A stretch of DNA of 64,000 nucleotides from assembly GCF_000732615.1 (NCBI RefSeq), contig NZ_JPGL01000028.1:1-64000 (forward strand), in the 5' to 3' direction. The number at the start of each line of letters is the position of its first letter. The stretch's first letter is position 1. Origin of the DNA: Burkholderia paludis (lineage in GTDB: Bacteria; Pseudomonadota; Gammaproteobacteria; Burkholderiales; Burkholderiaceae). Positions 59,419 through 64,000 of the stretch are shown one piece after another. The notes under the pieces were generated by a model that worked only from the letters and a program-made list of their open reading frames with translations, ran no database searches and was not told the origin of the DNA. A program made the position numbers and the translations under genes.

Positions 59419-61812
59419 ATGCCTATGCAATCCACGACTCCTACGTCCCCGCCTCCTGCCCCGGAGCCGAAGAAGCGGCCCTGGTGGCAAAAAGTCCTGC
59501 TCGGCCTCGCCGCGACATGCGTGGCCCTCGTCGTGGCCGGCGGCCTCGTGCTCGGCTACGCGCTCGTCGTCGCCTGGCCGAACATGCCGTCGCTCGATGC
59601 GCTGACCGACTATCGCCCGAAGGTGCCGCTGCGCATCTATACGTCCGATCACGTCCTGATCGGCGAATTCGGCGAGGAGCGCCGCGACGTCGTTCATTTC
59701 AAGGACGTGCCCGACTCGCTGAAGAAGGCGATCCTGGCGATCGAGGACGCGCGCTTCTACGATCACGGCGGCGTCGACCTCACCGGCATCGTCCGCGCCG
59801 GCTTCGTCGCGCTGACGAACGGCCACGCGTCGCAGGGCGCCAGCACGATCACGATGCAGGTCGCGCGCAACTTCTTCCTGTCGAGCGAGAAGACCTACAC
59901 GCGCAAGATCTACGAGATGCTGCTCGCCTACCGGATCGAGCGCGCGCTGACGAAGGATCAGATTCTCGAGGTCTACATGAATCAGATCTATCTCGGCCAG
60001 CGCGCCTACGGGTTTGCGAGTGCCGCGCGGGTCTACTTCGACAAGGACCTGAAGGACATCACGCTGGCCGAGGCGGCAATGCTCGCGGGGCTGCCGAAGG
60101 CGCCGTCCGCGTATAACCCGGTCGTCAATCCGAAGCGTGCGAAGGTGCGCCAGGAATACATCCTGCAGCGAATGCTCGAGCTGAACTTCATCTCGCGCGA
60201 ACAGTACGACGAAGCCGTCGCGCAGCCGCTCGTCGTCAAGGGTCCGAGCCGCGATTTCAGCGTGCACGCCGAGTACGTCGCGGAAATGGTCCGCCAGATG
60301 ATGTACGCGCAGTACCGCGAGGAGACCTACACGCGCGGCTTCAACGTCGTCACGACCGTCGACTCCGCGGACCAGCAGGTCGCGTACACCGCGCTGCGCA
60401 AGGGCATCATGGATTACGAGCGCCGCCACGGCTATCGCGGGCCGGAAGGCTTCATCGAGCTGCCGGCCGGCGCCGACGACCGCGAACAGGCGATCGACGA
60501 CGCGCTGCTCGAGCACCCCGACAACGGCGAATTGATTGCCGCGGTCGTCACGGCCGCGAGCCCGCGCCAGATCACGGTCGCGTTCATCGACGGCAGCACG
60601 GCGACGATCGAAGGCGACAACCTGCGATTCGCGTCGGGCGCGCTGTCGACCAATGCGCAGCCCAACCGCCGCATCCGCCCCGGCGCGATCGTCCGCGTCG
60701 TGAAGAACGACACCGGCAACTGGTCGATCACGCAGTTGCCGCAGGTCGAAGGCGCGTTCCTGTCGATCGTCCCGCAGGACGGCGCGATCCGTTCGCTCGT
60801 CGGCGGCTTCGACTACAACAAGAACAAGTTCAACCACGTCACGCAGGCGTGGCGGCAGCCGGGTTCGTCGTTCAAGCCGTTCATCTACTCGGCGTCGCTC
60901 GACAAGGGCCTCGGGCCGGCAACCGTGATCAACGACGGCCCGCTGTATTTCAGCGCCGCCGAAACGGGCGGCCAGCCGTGGGAGCCGAAGAACTACGGCG
61001 GCGGCTTCGAAGGCCCGATGTCGATGCGTACCGCGCTGCAGCGTTCGCGCAACCTCGTGTCGATCCGGATCCTGAACCACATCGGCACGAAGTACGCGCA
61101 GCAATACATCACGCGCTTCGGCTTCGACGCCGAACGCCATCCGGCCTACCTGCCGATGGCACTCGGCGCCGGCCAGGTCACGCCGCTGCAGATGGCCGGC
61201 GCGTACTCGGTGTTCGCGAACGGCGGCTATCGCGTCAATCCGTACCTGATCGCCGAAGTCACCGATCCGAACGGTGCCGTCGTCGCGCGCGCACAGCCGC
61301 TCGTCGCCGAGCAGAACGCACCGCGCGCGATCGACGCGCGCAACGCGTATGTGATGAACAGCCTGCTGCAAAGCGTCGCGCAGCGCGGCACGGGTGCACG
61401 GACCAACGTGCTGAAGCGCACCGATCTCGCGGGCAAGACCGGTACGACGAACGACTCGCACGACGCATGGTTCGCCGGCTACCAGCACACGCTCGCCGCG
61501 ATCGCATGGATCGGCTACGACAACCCGCGCAGCCTCGGCGATCGCGAAACGGGCGGCGGCCTGTCGCTGCCGGTCTGGATCGACTACATGAGCGCCGCGC
61601 TGAAGGGCGTGCCCGAGTTCAAGCCGACGGTGCCGGACGGCGTCGAATCGCTCGGCGGCGAGTTGTACTTCACCGAGTTCACGCCGGGCCACGGCTTCGT
61701 ATCGACGGTCGGCGTGCCGCAGGCACCCGCCGCACAGGACGTCGACGCCACCGTACCGCACGTCGACGAGCAGGAAAAGCAGGACATCATGAACCTGTTC
61801 CAGGCCCACTGA
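59419..61812 (+). CDS. mrcA: Penicillin-binding protein 1A
   Basis: This ~797-residue bifunctional murein synthase has a cytoplasmic Pro-rich start, a membrane anchor (VLLGLAATCVALVVAGGLVL), a GT51 glycosyltransferase domain (AIEDARFYDHGGVDLTGIVR; GASTITMQVARNFFL), an OB/ODP-like linker and a transpeptidase domain. The active Ser is in QPGSSFKPFIYSA (SxxK), with SRN and AGKTGTTNDSHDAWF (KTG). ATGs at 59419 and 59425 are both possible. It is divergent from pilM. Confidence 0.95.
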   Translation: MPMQSTTPTSPPPAPEPKKRPWWQKVLLGLAATCVALVVAGGLVLGYALVVAWPNMPSLDALTDYRPKVPLRIYTSDHVLIGEFGEERRDVVHFKDVPDSLKKAILAIEDARFYDHGGVDLTGIVRAGFVALTNGHASQGASTITMQVARNFFLSSEKTYTRKIYEMLLAYRIERALTKDQILEVYMNQIYLGQRAYGFASAARVYFDKDLKDITLAEAAMLAGLPKAPSAYNPVVNPKRAKVRQEYILQRMLELNFISREQYDEAVAQPLVVKGPSRDFSVHAEYVAEMVRQMMYAQYREETYTRGFNVVTTVDSADQQVAYTALRKGIMDYERRHGYRGPEGFIELPAGADDREQAIDDALLEHPDNGELIAAVVTAASPRQITVAFIDGSTATIEGDNLRFASGALSTNAQPNRRIRPGAIVRVVKNDTGNWSITQLPQVEGAFLSIVPQDGAIRSLVGGFDYNKNKFNHVTQAWRQPGSSFKPFIYSASLDKGLGPATVINDGPLYFSAAETGGQPWEPKNYGGGFEGPMSMRTALQRSRNLVSIRILNHIGTKYAQQYITRFGFDAERHPAYLPMALGAGQVTPLQMAGAYSVFANGGYRVNPYLIAEVTDPNGAVVARAQPLVAEQNAPRAIDARNAYVMNSLLQSVAQRGTGARTNVLKRTDLAGKTGTTNDSHDAWFAGYQHTLAAIAWIGYDNPRSLGDRETGGGLSLPVWIDYMSAALKGVPEFKPTVPDGVESLGGELYFTEFTPGHGFVSTVGVPQAPAAQDVDATVPHVDEQEKQDIMNLFQAH

Positions 61813-61827
61813 CCGGCGGCCCGGACC

Positions 61828-61859
61828 AACAAAAAGCGCCCCGCGGGGCGCTTTTTGTT
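61828..61859. terminator. Bidirectional terminator between mrcA and cyaY
   Basis: A perfect 15-bp inverted repeat (AACAAAAAGCGCCCC/GGGGCGCTTTTTGTT) with a 2-base centre has A and T runs on both sides and separates convergent genes. Confidence 0.9.
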
Positions 61860-61891
61860 TTGGACGACGCGTCGGGGCCGGGCCCCGGACG

Positions 61892-62242
<351 letters not shown>

Positions 62243-62254
62243 TCAGGGACGATC

Positions 62255-62533
62255 ATGCGAGTCGTTTTCCGGATGAGCGCGATTGTAGCGGCTTTGGCGA
62301 TTCTTGCCGGCTGCGGTCAAAGCGGCGCGCTCTATCTGCCCACCGTGCCTCCGCTGCCCAAGCCACTCCAGCAGCCGGACACGCCGCCGTCGGACGTGAA
62401 ACCGACCGACGACAGCGCATCGACCGACAGTGTGCCCGATTCGTCCGGCACGCCGCTCACGCTGTCGCCCGAATTGTCGAGCGGCAACGCGCCCGTCCCC
62501 GCACCGGCATCGAGCCCGGCCGCCACGAAGTAA
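62255..62533 (+). CDS. lptM: LptM (YifL)-type small lipoprotein
   Basis: This ~92-residue lipoprotein has a signal peptide ending in the lipobox LAGC (MSAIVAALAILAGCGQSG) followed by ALYLPTVPPLP, the conserved YifL/LptM stretch that stabilises the LptDE LPS translocon. The rest is Pro/Ser-rich and probably disordered. AGGGA lies seven bases before the ATG at 62255; a second ATG at 62273 is possible. The usual neighbour lysA may lie elsewhere. Confidence 0.85.
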   Translation: MRVVFRMSAIVAALAILAGCGQSGALYLPTVPPLPKPLQQPDTPPSDVKPTDDSASTDSVPDSSGTPLTLSPELSSGNAPVPAPASSPAATK

Positions 62534-62557
62534 CCGCACGGCGCGGCTTGCGAAACA

Positions 62558-62585
62558 AGGCGATGACTTCCCGGTCGTCGCCTTT
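62558..62585 (+). terminator. Rho-independent terminator after lptM
   Basis: AAGGCGATGAC pairs with GTCGTCGCCTT (one G-U pair) across a 6-base loop, followed by TTGTTTTTT. It lies 25 bp past the lptM stop and could act on the opposing msrQ transcript only weakly. Confidence 0.7.
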
Positions 62586-62605
62586 TGTTTTTTCGGGCCG
62601 CGGCG

Positions 62606-63292
62606 TCACGCGCGCACGCGCCGCCATCCCCATGCGATCAGCCGCCAGCCGAGCAGCACGGCGACGATCGTGGCGTAGAGCTTCGGCTGCGCGAGATTGT
62701 GCTTGCCGGCCCGCATCCACCAGAAGTGCAGCACGCCGAACAGCACGATCGCGTAGATCGCGCTGTGCAGCGTCGCCCAGTGACGGCCGAGGCGGCGCAC
62801 CATCGCGCGCGGCGACGTCACGGCGAGCGGAATCAGCAGCACGAACGCGGCAAAGCCGACCGTGATGAACGGGCGCTTGCCGACGTCCTTCAGGATCGCG
62901 ACGACGTCGAACCACTTGTCGAACCACAGATAGGTCGTGAAGTGCAGCGTCACGTAAAAGAACGCAAACAATCCGATCATCCGGCGAAAGCGCAGCAGTG
63001 CGGCAACGCCCGTCATGCGCCGGAGCGGCGTGACGGCGAGCGTCACGCAAAGCATCACGAGCGTCCAGAGGCCGGTCGAACGCGTGATGAATTCGATCGG
63101 ATTCGCGCCGAGCCGGTCGGTCAGCCCGAACAGCACGAGACGCGCGAGCGGATACAGGCCGGCCGCGAACGCCAGCACCTTGGCCGGCGCGAGCCAGCGC
63201 GGCGCGGCGGAACGGATCGCCCCGGCCCGCGCGGCACTGGCGGCCGCACCTGCGCCGGCCGCCCGTGCCTGCGTCAATGTCGAAGGAGGCAT
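62606..63292 (-). CDS. msrQ: MsrQ, haem-binding membrane subunit of the periplasmic methionine sulfoxide reductase
   Basis: This ~228-residue inner-membrane protein passes electrons from the respiratory chain to MsrP. It has about six helices with the haem-ligand His in FYVTLHFTTYLWFD and LHSAIYAIVLFGVLHFWWM, matching the ferric-reductase-like family. The N-terminal ~30 residues are Ala-rich. ATGs at 63292 and 63307 are both possible. It is about 20 bp after msrP. Confidence 0.94.
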   Translation of the reverse strand: MPPSTLTQARAAGAGAAASAARAGAIRSAAPRWLAPAKVLAFAAGLYPLARLVLFGLTDRLGANPIEFITRSTGLWTLVMLCVTLAVTPLRRMTGVAALLRFRRMIGLFAFFYVTLHFTTYLWFDKWFDVVAILKDVGKRPFITVGFAAFVLLIPLAVTSPRAMVRRLGRHWATLHSAIYAIVLFGVLHFWWMRAGKHNLAQPKLYATIVAVLLGWRLIAWGWRRVRA

Positions 63293-63312
63293 GTCGTTTC
63301 TCGTCATCGCGG

Positions 63313-64000
63313 TCAGAAGTTCCGCTTCAGGTCCATGCCCTGATACATCGACGCGACCAGGTCGCCGTAGCCGTTGAACATCAGCGTCTTGCGCTTCGGC
63401 GTGAAGAAGCCGTCCTCGCCGATGCGCCGCTCGGTCGCCTGGCTCCAGCGCGGATGATCGACATTCGGGTTCACGTTCGAATAGAAGCCGTACTCGTTCG
63501 ATGCGTAGGTGTTCCAGCTCGTCTTCGGCTGCTTGTCGACGAAGCGGATCTTCACGAGCGACTTCGCGCTCTTGAAGCCGTACTTCCAGGGCACGACGAT
63601 CCGCACCGGCGCGCCGTTCTGGTTCGGCAGCACCTGCCCGTAGACGCCCATCGTCAGCAGCGTCAGCGGATGCATCGCCTCGTCCATCCGCAGCCCTTCC
63701 GAGTACGGCCAGTCGAGCACGGGGGTCGAGAGGCCCGGCATCTGCGACGGATCGGCCAGCGTGATGAACTGCACGTATTTCGCGTTGCCGGTCGGCTGCA
63801 CGCGCTTGATCAGTTCGGACAACGGGACGCCGATCCACGGGATCACCATCGACCACCCCTCGACGCAGCGCAGCCGGTACACGCGCTCCTCGAGCGGCGC
63901 GAGCTTCAGCAGTTCGTCGAGATCGAACACCTTCGGGTGCTGCACCTCGCCCTCGACGCTCACGCGCCACGGGCGCGGCCGCAGCGTACCGGCATTCTGG
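63313..64000 (-). CDS. msrP: MsrP, molybdopterin methionine sulfoxide reductase (5' end off the window)
   Basis: This partial protein of ~228 visible residues is the catalytic subunit that repairs oxidised methionines in the periplasm. The frame continues through the window edge ([20 protein letters not shown]), so the GTG at 63963 is internal, not a start. Molybdenum-cofactor parts include [20 protein letters not shown] (with the Mo-ligand Cys) and [20 protein letters not shown]. The Tat signal peptide should lie right of the window. It forms an operon with msrQ. Confidence 0.95.
   Translation of the reverse strand, partial: QNAGTLRPRPWRVSVEGEVQHPKVFDLDELLKLAPLEERVYRLRCVEGWSMVIPWIGVPLSELIKRVQPTGNAKYVQFITLADPSQMPGLSTPVLDWPYSEGLRMDEAMHPLTLLTMGVYGQVLPNQNGAPVRIVVPWKYGFKSAKSLVKIRFVDKQPKTSWNTYASNEYGFYSNVNPNVDHPRWSQATERRIGEDGFFTPKRKTLMFNGYGDLVASMYQGMDLKRNF

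Noticed and set aside
63961..63963. GTG as the msrP start codon
   Set aside because: The frame continues upstream with family-like sequence ([10 protein letters not shown]), so the gene is truncated by the window rather than starting here.

Overview
The window is about 64 kb of GC-rich, densely packed chromosome from a beta-proteobacterium. Protein sequences, codon use and gene order point to Burkholderia, most likely the Burkholderia cepacia complex, and to the main chromosome, because nearly everything here is core metabolism, envelope or secretion machinery. This assignment comes from recognising families and synteny; no database search was run.

Left edge (1-1840): the end of an integrated island. 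A P4-type tyrosine integrase lies next to the 3' end of tRNA-Thr(UGU), with clustered heptamer repeats between them. An IS3-family element enters the island from the left and appears to have cut a small gene that has a strong ribosome-binding site. The island continues out of the window to the left.

1857-8129: sspB and sspA (stringent starvation and ClpXP adaptor), the cytochrome bc1 operon petABC, a Nif3-family protein, and a divergent DegS/DegQ-type periplasmic protease.

8320-30190: a run of about 22 kb read entirely on the minus strand. In transcription order it holds a TPP riboswitch with thiO-thiS-thiG-thiE; mlaFED-mlaA-mlaCB (outer-membrane lipid asymmetry); a two-gene ABC exporter; a BolA/IbaG protein; murA; hisGDCB-marC-hisHAFIE; a DUF4870 protein; a HIT protein; and tatABC. 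Many junctions are 4-bp ATGA or GTGA stop/start overlaps, which suggests translational coupling.

30448-37883: a more accessory stretch with a YddA/SbmA-like ABC transporter, an SDR-fold protein whose catalytic tyrosine is replaced, an MFS transporter, a D-amino-acid dehydrogenase, an RNA 2',3'-cyclic phosphodiesterase and an alanine/glycine:cation symporter.

38236-64000: a small membrane protein; gltBD (glutamate synthase); a REP-associated tyrosine transposase homologue that has lost its HUH histidines; ompW; the ugpBAEC-ugpQ glycerol-3-phosphate system; dgt; aroKB; a compact pilMNOPQ set with an apparent PilO-PilP fusion; divergent PBP1A; cyaY; lptM; and msrPQ (msrP runs off the right edge). 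The order ponA / pilMNOPQ / aroK / aroB / gltBD resembles that of Pseudomonas.

I see no CRISPR array, rRNA, defence island or secondary-metabolite cluster. The points most worth a second look are the HUH-less transposase homologue beside gltB, the SDR with Thr in place of the catalytic Tyr, the ThiD-like relic fused to ThiE, the thi leader with its coupled small ORF, the PilO-PilP fusion and the IS-interrupted island gene.
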